A stretch of 64,000 bases of DNA from Darksidea phi (Eukaryota > Ascomycota > Dothideomycetes > Pleosporales > Lentitheciaceae). Of the stretch, positions 10,485 through 21,298 are shown in pieces. The position numbers were made by a program, and so were the translations under genes. Location: NCBI GenBank assembly GCA_030770425.1, contig JASJFT010000064.1, positions 152,181 through 216,180 of the forward strand. The letters run 5' to 3'. Positions within the stretch are counted from its first letter, which is position 1. The number at the start of each line of letters is the position of its first letter. The notes beneath the pieces are model-generated. The model ran no database searches, was not told the DNA's origin, and worked only from the letters and a program-made list of their open reading frames with translations.

Positions 10485-13421
10485 CTATCCCTTTCCCGTT
10501 CTCCACTTACCATCCGCCACTGTCTCAAACCTAACCTTGCGCCCCCTACTCCTCACACTTTCCACGCCGCCCGCTTCCAACCACCTCCCCAAGTTCTTAC
10601 ATTGACTGACGTCAAAGAGTTCCAAATCTCTGCATCCCTCAACCACAGCTTCGACGCCAGTGCCCGTAACCCGTACGCAACCACGGACAGAGAGATGGCG
10701 CAGTTCGAGTAGATGTAAAGATATGCAGCGGAGGGAGGTGTCGGAAACCGCAGAACCACAGAAGGCGAGATTAAGGTGAGTGAGGGCGGGAAGGCCGAGC
10801 GCAAGTACTTCGGTGGCGGTGTCGGACAGGGCGCAGCAGAATGACTGGGGATGGTCAGTATGGTCTTGTCAGAAAGGGTAAAATAATGCACTTACCAAAT
10901 CCAATTCTCGTAGCCCCTTGGCTGCATTGGTCAGATACACGATTGCATTATCGGTCAGATACGTGCAGTCTGCCAGACACAACTTGGTCAACCGTGGGAA
11001 TGGATACACACTCCAATGCTGAAAGCCAATGTCGGTGATTGTGGTGCATCTCGTAAGATCGATCTGCTCAATTCGGTTCGCAGCATGCACTGCGATGTGT
11101 GCCATTGAGCGATCCGTGATGTGTTTGCAATAGCTCAGCGTCAAGCGACGCAGCTTCGGACATCCAACAACGGTGCCGGGAGGAAGTGGCTGCGGAACAG
11201 GCTGTCCGGCCGCTCCTCCCGCCTTCTGGCCAAATGAGCGACGATGAGCCATCTGCGCTTGCTGCGCGTGCGCCATGATCATAGCAGGTGGCAGTTCCGG
11301 GACGATCCATCCAATAACTCGAGCGAGCAGGTTGTCACCAACTTTGCGGCAGTTGCTCAGATCAACCTCTTCCAAGCCCTTTGCCTTTTGCACCATCTCA
11401 AGCACTGCAGGTCCCGTTATGTCCCACACGCTTTTCATGCGCCATATTCTAACACTAGACGCGCAGGTCGATCCAAGCGCGGCAAAACCTTCGTCTGTCA
11501 CATGGAAGCAATTGCTAATGTCTACTTCTTTGGGTCGGCTGCCAACGAAGGGACATATGATGTCTCTCAATGCTTGATCGGTTACTCTGCGGTTGTACTT
11601 GGTGAGGTCTAGGGTGTGTAAGATGTCTGGTGAGGTGTGAATGAGGTGTTTCCAATGTGTAGATACGAGACGCAATTGCATCAGCTCGTATATGTCAAGA
11701 TAACTGTAGATGTTGGTTAGGATAGCGTCCGATAGGATGCCTTTGCTAAATCTGCTTGGGCGCCGGATGATCCTAGGTCGCTTGATCTCAAACGCAGGTT
11801 CGGGTGGAGTCGAGTTGTGCTTCGACAGTGGTGATGGTGAGAGAGGCGCGCCATTCGGAGAGGGTGATTTGGACAAGCCGCCGTGCGAGCTTGTAGGTGA
11901 ATCTGGAGTGGGAGGTGCAAGAGAGCCTCGGCGTGATCTTGACCTGACGTTATCGAGATCAAGGTTGAGAAAGGGGTCTGGATCAAAAGGCTCCATCATC
12001 TTCTCTCTTCGTGATGGCGTCATGGGGCTGTCTATTGTTGTTGGCGTGTCGCTAAAGGTAACAGTCGGTACGCTCCCTTTCCTTGGTGTCCGCGGGACGA
12101 TGGTGTCGGCAATGGCTAGGGAATCGATTTTTGGAGTGTTGTCTAGAGCTCCCGTCATGGGGGTATCATGGTCCTTGGCTGTCTGGAGACGTTCTTTTGC
12201 GACTTGCTCGACCTGTCGGCGCACATCTGGTGTACATCTTTCCCAAAGCTCGTTGAGCACATCGCCACTGATCATCAGGCACTCCACAGACGTGACGGAA
12301 CGAACTGTGGCAGTCCGACAAGGTGCGAGCGACAGACTTGTTACTTCACCGAAGTATTGGCCCATGCCCAAGCGCGCCTTGACCTGCTGAAAGTTGGGTT
12401 CACCAGCGGAAAACGAGTTCCTTCGTTCTAGCAACATGGCGGCATCTCCGTTCTCTGTCGGCGGCTTGTTATTTACAACCTCGACGTCGCCCTTGACGAT
12501 GAAATAGACGTCGCGACCTTGAGTGCCTTGCTTGATTATGTCGGTGAAAGGAGGGAAGGAGCATGGCTGTGCGTTTAAGCCAATGAAGTGGAGGATGTCG
12601 GGGGGTAGGCTCGAGAATAGCGGGAGTTCTTTCAGCAGGAGTCTCACATTTAGACTCCCACTACCGAAACCGCTCATGGCGGCAACATCGGCGAGACCCG
12701 GGCTCGGAGATTTCCTCTTCTTGTACAGGCTGATGACCTCTCCGTCTTGCATGGACCCCCGTTCCGACATTACGACATCGCCATCAACACGATCGATGGG
12801 GCGTTTGCTGGGCCGTGCTACGAGCACAGGCTGCTTCTTCCCCATCTCTTTCTTCCTCCGCTGCAGAATGGACAGACGCTCCTTGGCTTCGTCCATGATT
12901 GCGCGCTCCACGTCGGGGAACTTTGGGAGCTCCTTCTCCAAATCTTCCTTGTTCAGGCGCACGACCAGCGAGCGCATGTTGGCGATGATGTTGGCGGTGC
13001 GGGGAATATTCATCAAGATGCCAATTTCGCCAAAGAAAGCGCCGGGCTTTAGCTCTGCGTATGTGCTCTCTCCGTCGCGCGACGTGACTTGCACAGAGCC
13101 GCGGACCAGCCAGTACATGGCCTTCCCTTGCTCGCCTTCGGTGAGGATGGTGTCGTGCGCCTGGTAGAGCTGGGGCTTGAGGTGCATTCCGATTGCGGCA
13201 AGGAAAGAGTCGGGCGCTGAGAGGAAGAGCGGAAAGGAGCGGAGTCTGTCCAGCAGGTCCAGCGGCAGCCCTTGGATGCTCGATGTAAGAGGAGAGGGGC
13301 GGATGGGTCTGGTCGGGTTTGTATCGGACTCGTACGCCCGCACCATGGCGAAGGGGTCCGGGACCATGACGCCGCCATTGGCTCTGCCCGCAGCGGGCGC
13401 GCCGGATCTGTACCTGCGCAT
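10485..13421 (-). CDS. Two cyclic-nucleotide-binding domains, F-box and LRR protein
   Basis: Exon 1 runs 13421-10896 and exon 2 10844-10485, with a 51-bp intron; the product is 961 aa. CNB domain 1 spans about residues 60-175 with a phosphate-binding-cassette-like stretch (FFGEIGILMNIPRTANI, 129-145). CNB domain 2 spans about 262-395 (YFGEVTSLSLAPCRTATV, 356-373). A Ser/Thr/Pro-rich linker (about 415-550) leads to an F-box-like region (about 555-605: LSDAILTNIYSYLDIYELM) and then cysteine-containing LRRs to the C-terminus (for example LEEVDLSNCRKV and LTHLNLAFCG). This predicts an SCF ubiquitin-ligase substrate receptor with two nucleotide-sensing modules. cAMP binding is not proven: both cassettes keep FGE and an Arg, but the second is atypical. 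There is no transmembrane segment or kinase domain. Domain calls are strong; biological role is unknown. Confidence 0.88.
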
Positions 13422-14479
13422 GGTGGTGGTGGGCGTGCAGCGGGGGGAGGGGCTGCGTCGGGGTTGTAGAGCGGATCAGACTGGTTCGAGAGGACGGGGG
13501 CGGCGTTTGACGGACGAGGCGAAACAGGACGCGGAGGACTGCTCTGCGAATAAATCTACGGGATCAGCGCACAGCCGGAGCCATCTGTCCGGGGGCGAGC
13601 AGTGTTCGGGGTGGGTGGTGGAGTGGTGGGTGTGGGCTACGGTGCGAAACAGCGCTCGGAAGCGTCGGCGCTCATTGGTGGCGCAACGAGGAGAGGAGAC
13701 TCGAGGCCACGAAAGACGGAAGACGAAAGACGAAAGGCGGCGAGCGGCGGGCGGCGGGTGGTAGGTGGTAGGCGGTAGGCGGCGAGTGGAGTTTGGCGGC
13801 GACGTGGGTGAAAGGGCGGGATTGAGCAATGATTGTTTGCGTGTCGACGTGCAGCTACGCGTAGACGGCGGCGTGACAGCGTGGGAAGGGACGGTGGGCG
13901 ATGCGGGCAACGGCGGCTTGGGGCTTGGTGGGTCACAGCTTCCATAGAGCTTCTAGAAGGAAGGGGCCACACACCCTTCCGAAACAAGGCGAGAGACAAG
14001 CGAGCGCGAGCGCGTGCACTCCCTCTCCTCCCTCTCCCTTCTTCTTCCCCTCTCCCCAACGGCTCGCCCCTTTCGCCTTACGTGCTGTCTGTGCGAATTG
14101 ATCTTTCGTCCCAGGCGCCTCGTCCAGCATCCTCGTCCGGCATGCATTCAGATGGTGTTGCTTCGGGTGCAGCCCAGCGTGTGCTATTTGTACCACGCTG
14201 AATGCTGTTGTCGAAGCCACGCACCACCCCTGCAGCGCCCCTCCCCTCGCCGCACGAGATTCACACGTGACCGACTTCGGAGCATCGTCATGTCCCGCGT
14301 CCTGGCCAGCTTCAAAATGGCATCCATTACTTATATGCATAAAAGGACAGATTCTGACATCTACGAGGATATCGAACGACCGACCGTACCTCCCAACAGC
14401 GTCCGTTTTCCTGCAGGAACACGCTCCGCCTTTTCATCCTAATCCTGAGACACCCAGCACACTAAGCGCCTGCTCACTC
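13422..14479. other. Intergenic, upstream region of CNB/F-box gene
   Basis: About 1.06 kb between two minus-strand genes. Several GC-rich or Arg/Pro-rich open frames occur on both strands, but they overlap each other and lack recognisable motifs. I interpret the part nearest 13422 as promoter and 5' leader of the CNB/F-box gene. Confidence 0.5.
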
Positions 14480-15592
14480 TCAATAGTATTCTCGCTCGCG
14501 CTCGCTGCGCCGCCGTTCTCGCTGCTCTCCGCGACTCCCGCGCTCCCCGCGCTCATCCTCTCTCCGTCTCTTATCCTTGCGCCTGTCCCACAGCTGTTCA
14601 GCCTCGCGTGCTCCTAATCCGCCAACGACCGCGCCCAAAACCATAGACACTGAGTTCGCTACCGGCTGGCTCTTTTTCACCCGGCTGCCGGCCAAACCTC
14701 CTGCAAATGCGCCTAGTATAACAGCCGCTGCCCGGTTTTTAGCGTTGGGCGATTTGGAGCGTGCTCGACCAGGCGCCGATCCGTAGCGTCGATCTGAGCT
14801 ACGCGGTGGGGACCACGAAGACCGTCGTCGGGAGGGTAGCGCTCGTTCGCGAGCGCCCGGCGCATCCTCAGCCGCATATCCATACTTAGCCGGCGGGGGT
14901 CCTCGTCGCTGGTCCATGTTAGCGCTTTGCTACCGCTCGAATCCATCTTCAAGCACCACTTGGAGACGAGCTGGGCATAACTTACCGTGACCGCTCCAGC
15001 ATTCCCGTAAGCATCCCGATATCTCCCAGGGGACTGTTCGCGTCCTCCAGCTTTATACCGGTGGTCGCTTGTTGCATTATATCCTAAGCCCGTGTCTTCC
15101 GCAACCCCATCATCTCTCCAGTTATCTCCCCCCCTGTCGGATTCATACGCTCCAGACATACCCGGCTTCCTCGGATGTTCTCTATCAGATCCAGCCTCGT
15201 TCTCGCCGTGTCGATCGCTAGGTAACCGATGATGCGAACGCTCTTGCGGCGGAGGTGGTGATAGATCTTGGGACAGACGGGTCTGCTTATATTCGTCTTG
15301 TGTCGAACGGTCTCGGTACGAACGGTGCTGGTCTGAACCGTCTCGATGCGAACGGTTGTTGTGAGTGTGCTTCCCAAAAGGCGACAACTTAGGCTTGTGT
15401 TGCTTCGCAAAGTCAACTACAGCGTCGTGATATTTGTCCGTAGCCCGATCAATGCCTTCGAAGCCGAGTTCCTAAGCAAGACGACCGCAATGATCAGCGC
15501 AGCTCTCCGAGCAAATACCACTACAAGTATGCCACGCACGACCAAGAAAGAATATGCATGCTTACGACAAGGTCCTCGTAGTCGTCTGCCAT
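14480..15592 (-). CDS. Arg/Ser-rich glycine-zipper protein
   Basis: A three-exon model: 15592-15566, 15471-14986 and 14908-14480, giving 313 aa. The first exon encodes only nine residues (MADDYEDLV) but joins in phase to ELGFEGIDRATDKYHD. The middle is hydrophilic and rich in Arg, Ser, His and Asp. Near residues 215-265 are two short Gly/Ala-rich hydrophobic stretches (AAAVILGAFAGGLAGSRV and VSMVLGAVVGGLGAREAE) that resemble a glycine-zipper hairpin. The C-terminus is a charged Arg/Glu run ending in EREREYY. This could be a membrane-associated or self-assembling protein. I do not recognise a named family. The second intron's branch site (CTAAC) lies unusually close to its acceptor, so that junction is less certain than the first. 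Confidence 0.65.
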
Positions 15593-16136
15593 GACGCTGG
15601 GACGTTTTTTAGGATCGGACACTGTCCGCGCCTATTTCGAAATGTTTGATGATTTACCAAGTGAACAGTGAATGAACTAAAGGCTATCGGGTGCAAGTAG
15701 CTCCTTTGGTGGTGCGATCCCCGAGGCCGATGACGTTGCTGTGCAGCCTTGATCCTTGGCGCACGTGTGATTGGAACAGGTAGACCCAGGCGTAGATCAG
15801 CAGGATGCGAAGCACGAACTGTGGCAATCCCCTGGGAGGTTATCACACTCTTCTTTTGAAGTAGAATGCCACTCAGAGGTTGTTGTTCCACTGGTAGTGG
15901 CGTAGAATACGTCGCACGCCCCAACGCCTAATTGTCAGAGAGAACCGCCATCGCTTTTCTTCTTTCCAATCTTGACCTGACACCACGGAAAACCTCCATA
16001 ATGACAATATCATACAATTACGCCTCCCAGCTATGCAAATATCCGCCCATGCCATGCATCTTTTCATTTTCACTCATAGATAATCACCCCGTAGTGACCC
16101 AATACTTGAGCCAAACCAAAAGGGAAATAAGCACAT
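15593..16136. other. Intergenic, no gene seen
   Basis: Between two minus-strand genes. Open frames here read as random sequence. It probably contains the promoter of the glycine-zipper gene and the 3' end of the DUF7053-like gene. Confidence 0.5.
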
Positions 16137-16613
16137 TTAAGCCTTCGCCAGCTCCAGCAACCTGCTGTGCTGCTCCGGATGCGTTTTCTCAACGTTTCCC
16201 TTGGCCATCTTCTTCATCATAAAATTCCCATCAATCTCGACATCCTCGACCAACTTGTCACCTGTAACGCGCCATTTTCCCGTGATTGTGAGTGTGCCGA
16301 CCGGGGGCTTGGCGTTGACGAGAGTGTTGACACCGTCGGGGACATTGGTGAGGGTCAATTTGTAGGCTGTCTGGACGGGTATTAGTATGCAATGGCATGG
16401 TTAGGGGTAGAGAGTAGGTCATACCTGGCCGAGAGGCTTCTTGTCCGTAACCGTGTAAACGGCCTGCGAAGCCTGGTCCCCGCTTTCGAACTCATAGGAG
16501 ATGAGTTGTGGGCAGAGGGTTTTGATCATGAGGTCGTGGTTGTGGAGAGCGGCGATTACGGTGGCGCTGGAGAGGCCGATGGGGATAGGAGTGGAGACGT
16601 TGGTGGTAGCCAT
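16137..16613 (-). CDS. Small DUF7053/SRPBCC-like protein
   Basis: Two exons, 16613-16425 and 16370-16137, joined in phase across a 54-bp intron, encode 140 aa. The layout (MATTNVSTPIPIGLSSATVI, then ALHNHDLMIKTLCPQ, then repeated short beta-strands with TLTITGKWRVTGDKLVEDVE) resembles the small fungal proteins grouped as DUF7053, with a START/SRPBCC-like lipid-binding fold. A ligand or role is not known. There is no signal peptide or transmembrane segment, so a cytosolic protein is likely. The family name is from memory and tentative; the gene structure is well supported by splice signals and the ATG context. Confidence 0.7.
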
Positions 16614-18860
16614 TGCGGTTATGGAATTTGGTGGAATGGGGTGTTTTATCGTTTGCTGATTAGGATGAGGTGATATGTCACACTGGATGTTGATATTCCA
16701 GCAAGGGGATGAGATGGGGGACTTATATACACCTCAACTATCGCAAGTCCCCGAGCTCCGTCTGCCGGTACACTTGGATCATGACTTCAAGAGACCGCCC
16801 CTCGAGTCGGTCTGCAACCCATGGATCACGCTTTCAATCTCCCCAAGCTTCCGTTGTTTTGCCCTAAACGACAAGTCAAGCCGCACATCCAAAATAGAAG
16901 TTGCCGAAACAGACTAACACGTACCCACGAGTAGGAACAAGACGCGCAGATATCTGGAATCAATATTGCCGAGACTAGAGCAGATAGTGCGGTAGCGAGC
17001 CGCGGAGTGCGTAACGGCGTGGCTGCGTACGGGGCGTTCTTGCGTTCCCGTCGATTTAGAATTAACGGGCAACATGTTCGTCTCCAGGACCGAACAAATG
17101 TGCTGTGAGAAGCGTCTTGGCTGATCTGAATCGTTTTGCCCAAACACCGGTCTCGTCATACGGCTCTCCGCAAGGCGTTGGAACAATATCTCGCGTATCT
17201 CCAACCCTCTTGTACTGCCCTTTTCCCAATTCGATTTTTCCAGGAGCAGGGTAGCGTGGGAAGAGGAGAAGCGGCTTGACGGGAGGTGGTAGTACCGGCT
17301 TAGCTTATGGTGCTTGCATGACTGAGTTCGGCCTCCGGCTCCCCGCAGTCGGCATTTCAGCGTGTAGGATTCCGGCCCTGTCTTCGCTTTCCCTTTCTTC
17401 CGCAAGACATCAGCGTCGCTCGAGCTTGCATTGTTGATTCAAGTTGGCCCAGTTTGAAAAGAGTGCTGGAGCCATCCTGCCTACCGATTGAACTATTCGA
17501 TGCCGTCGCAGACTATGCGACGGAGAGGAAAAACGACTTCTGGACACTCTGCAACCTTTCCCCCGTCTCTTGCCGGTAGTATGCCGCTCTAAATACCAGA
17601 ACCTACACAAAATGGTCGTACGACCGCGAAGATCATTCAATTTCGTCTTTGTGGAAGTTCCTTCGCTCCATAATCGGCACTAGACGGATTGCGCATGGGC
17701 TCGACATTCGAAACTGGACATTTGACTCGTCTTTGGACACAGTCGTCTCGTCCTCTCCGACGATGGACCTTTTCTTAGTATGGAACGCAATTCGCACCCT
17801 GCTGTCGGTGGATCCACGAAATACGACAACGCTATACACTCACCTACTGGAAACGGACATCTTCCTCGCCGGAGTGCTTCAAAGAGCAAGCAGAGGTCCT
17901 TTTAACAAATACCCTTTGAACAGCCTCCGCGGGGCTCGTCTTAAAAATGCTTGGAACTACCGAACAGAACGGCCGAGCACATGCCACGTACACGCTCGAG
18001 CTCGATTATCTCCGGCTTGTATTCCAGTTGCCAAACTTCAGAGGTTTGATTCAAAGTCACACGGAACCTTGGAACGTTTTCAAAGACAGTTTAAAAACAC
18101 CAAGTATTATATATATGACCTATATCTACCGCGACCGCTCCCTGCTTGCGAATCTCGAGAGGTTAGCACTTATTACACTACCCACGGCAGTGACAAAGTT
18201 AGCAATCTTCCTTAATGACTGCAACATGTTTAAAAACTGTAACCAGCTCTCCACCGCCGTCTTATAGGAGGGTGCATAGTAACGCAAAGATTCTACCGAG
18301 CATTCGGATATCTATCGAGATTGCACCGGATGTGCGCCACCGGTATATTCATTGTGCTAGCAGTTTACAATTGGGACCCTTGCGGGAATTCAAACTTGTT
18401 GGACGGCTCTATATCCAGCTATAAGTTCTTCTGGGGGGTTAGCGCCTTTCCGCTTGAGAGATACCATACCTCCGAAACTCGAGTCACTAACCGTCTACGG
18501 GAATGAAGGGATGGCGGAAACAAAACTCTAAGCCGGCCTTTGCAGGATGCCATACCAAGCACAGAGCTCCCACACACAAGTTACGTTATTTCTGGACATG
18601 TTCTGACGATTTGCCAGAGTATGGTAAAGATTCGCGAGTCGCACTTACCCTCTGTGCTTCCCTGTTTAAGGCTTGAGGCTTTTGTTCGCTGCACTGCTCC
18701 CGATACACTTTGTGCATTTCTTTGTACAACTCTCCATATCGAAAAACTCGCAAGCTGTTATCATAACCAAGAACGATTTTACATGTTCAGTACAGCATCG
18801 CGATCGTAAGTTACCATTCGTAAGCCAGTATTCATTTCAATGCTGGCTCACTTAGTTGCA
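16614..18860. other. Gene-poor region
   Basis: About 2.2 kb without a supportable gene. The longest frames are 16914-17405 (-), 163 codons, and 17649-18215 (+), 188 codons. They lack recognisable motifs, and the second does not begin with ATG. Composition shifts toward AT as the RIP-like block beginning near 18860 is approached. Confidence 0.45.
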
Positions 18861-20640
18861 TCATCTAATATGACTACAATTATCTTGTTTTACATAAAAG
18901 ATCTTGATCAGCGATTGGAGATATAAAGAAGTAGAGGGAGTACTTAGTATTCTTATATATAAGCTATTTAATACCTAGGTATTTTATAGAAACGTCCTAT
19001 AGCTACTAGTCCTAATTAGGGCTTAGTAGTTCCGCCGTTCGGCCTTTAAGACGATCTAAGTAGTACGCGACAATCGTATGTCTAAAGGGCTACTACGTCT
19101 ATTTACGCTATCGAACGCGCGAATTATATAAAATAATACGATTAACACTTTTATATAACTTAGGTAGAGGGCTATACCTATTTATATAATTTTTAGATTC
19201 TAGCTTTATACCCCTATGTGTTAAAAAACAATAATGTAGATATTATTTTACGTCTAATCGATTCTTTATCTTTATAGCTATTTTTACAATCCGATATAAT
19301 ATTTCCTTCTAGCCGCGCAGCGCCTGCGCAGTCTGCCGCTGCTCAGCAGCTGGCTGATATCGAGCGCAGCAGCTGGCTCAGTATCCAGCACCAACGCACA
19401 CACTGACGCGACGACGGTACGCTACCTCCCCCTAATAGAAACAACGATTTGGTGGCCTGAGGGGAATAAGAAGGCTTTATATAATCACAGCGTATATACG
19501 CTAGAGCGAGAAGCCCGTTGGTAGGTGGGTAGTAGGGGGGGGTTGGGCGGTTGTTCGTAACGCAAACTCGACGGAAAACGCAGCGGCTTGTACGCGATAC
19601 TTCGAACCTATAGCGATAGGTTAGAGCGCTTAAATATATATTAGATAGGGAAATACTTACGCTACCTATATAATCCGGTACTATAGTAATAGCTAGTCGT
19701 AGTGTTGTATAATAGATAAATAGGTGCTGAAGCTAACCCCGCTCGTAACGCAAACTCAATACCGCTTTCTGGGTGACTGTTCCACTTTCTTAAAGGCTAT
19801 ACGCTAATAAGCAGGAAGGCAGTTCCACTATCCCTGTAGTGACTGTAACTTATGCCTACTTTGTCAAACATCACGGTGGCTGAGATAGGGAACATGTGGC
19901 AGGGGCTAGGTCGCGCACATATATATGGACGGTATGCCCCTTGGTCTAGATAGATAAGAAAGAAATTGAACAATTACTCACTCAATAACCCCAGAAAGAC
20001 GTCCCCGGATTTGACGCCTCGGAGAGGCGTCCCAGTCAGATTTGTCGCCCCGGATAGGCGTCCTGAAAGCGTACCTAGTAACGTTACGTGTTGTACTATG
20101 ATATTAACACAGATTTAATTAAGCTCAGCAGGAAACCTTTCTCTCGAAGATCTGAGCTCTTACGAGATCTTTCGTATATGCACATTAAGTTACATGCGAT
20201 TTGCTGGTAAGGGCTATACTGAAGTTAGTTCAAATCTGATTTGCTATTGCCTTAGGAGTCGTGCGGACTCGTTAAATCTCTATATATTCATTCAGCTCAT
20301 CTAACTCCTCCTCAAGAAAGTTACATATACGTTTATATAGGCTAGCGAGCTTCTGCATAGGCATTGCCTTCCTTTGCCTCTCCGAACCTTCCATCTGAGC
20401 TCTAGGACCGTTGGTCGCGACTAGGGATGTATTCGCTCGTTCGTATTAAATCTACTCGTCGATTCGTCCGATAGTTCAAGCAGTGTAGAGCATTAGACCT
20501 TCACTTCGCAGCAACAGCGAGCTTGCTCTGCCCCATTGCAATACTATTTTGGGTCGAGAAGACTCCTGGTCTCGGTTATAATATCATAGGTCCAGTTTTG
20601 GGGTACCTAAATGCCAAAGCTGCTAAACTCTATTTTTATC
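18861..20640. repeat. AT-rich, probably RIP-mutated repeat block
   Basis: From about 18860 to 19310 and again at about 19590-19740 the sequence is strongly AT- and TpA-rich (for example tatatataagctatttaata), with no long open frame. It is interrupted by GC-rich islands such as 19313-19400. The 14-mer cgtaacgcaaactc occurs at 19556-19569 and 19744-19757. This mosaic is what RIP leaves on old transposons: TpA excess and loss of coding potential. I could not identify the parent element. An LTR-like end is suspected near 19840-20010. Confidence 0.6.
19840..20010. mobile_element. Possible LTR fragment of a copia-like element
   Basis: The stretch has the general look of a fungal Ty1/copia LTR end: a TATATATA-like box near 19920, then tagatagataagaaagaaa, then an ending close to caataacccca. 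Only one copy is seen, so no LTR pair or target-site duplication supports it. A weak minus-strand coding-like segment (about 20450-20280) could be internal sequence. This is tentative. Confidence 0.25.
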
Positions 20641-20664
20641 AAAGGGACACTTTCAGAACCCGGC

Positions 20665-20940
20665 CGAAATAGACAAGATGCCAACTAGAATGAACCGCTC
20701 GCTGCTATTCACATTCTAAACAAAATCCTCGCCGGAGTAGCCGTAGCCCAGCTTCAGCTTGACGAGGCTAAGAGTGGAGGTCGTTTTTCTGCCAACTTAT
20801 ATAATGCTGTTGTCGCTTTGCTAGACTAAGTTAACCTACTTGGCTGCTACGTCAATCAGGCAAACCCGGATATTTTAGCCTAATATTAAGAGCGCCGAAA
20901 ATGGTTAGAACGGAAGCTTTACATGGAAGAAGCCTGTCTG
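20665..20940 (+). pseudogene. Decayed reading frame of unknown family
   Basis: One frame from 20665 reads as convincing helical protein (for example AIHILNKILAGVAVAQLQLD and RRKWLERKLYMEEA) over about 90 codons, yet contains stops at 20686-20688, 20827-20829, 20881-20883 and 20887-20889. All are TAG or TAA and could arise from CAG or CAA by C-to-T. It sits inside the AT-rich block, so it is probably the remains of a gene captured by, or belonging to, a RIP-affected repeat. The family is not recognised. Confidence 0.45.
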
Positions 20941-21298
20941 TTTGTCTGTCTTACAGCAAGTGAGACACCGATGGATATAACGTTACTTCACTTTCTTTGT
21001 TGCCAGCGCATATCTATGAGCGCAACCAATATGAGTGCCTCACATAGCTACTCCAGTTTGTGGAGGCTTAGCTTGCTTAAGCTTTTGAGCACCGCCTCAG
21101 AAGGCTGATGGAAAAGGCTGCCCCATCTCCAACCATCAGAGATGTTACTACATCGAACGCTTCTATTTCCCCCAATCTATAGCCACGCATCTTGGTTCGC
21201 TTAGCGAAATACTGAAGTTGCGCAAAGTTTGCGTTGTAGTGGGAGTTGGGCTCAAGATATTCTTTCGAAGGTTGTTTATAGGCTAGTCAAAACTTCTT

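Noticed and set aside
17649..18215. 188-codon plus-strand frame
   Set aside because: Starts without ATG, has no recognisable motif and lies in a decaying, gene-poor region.
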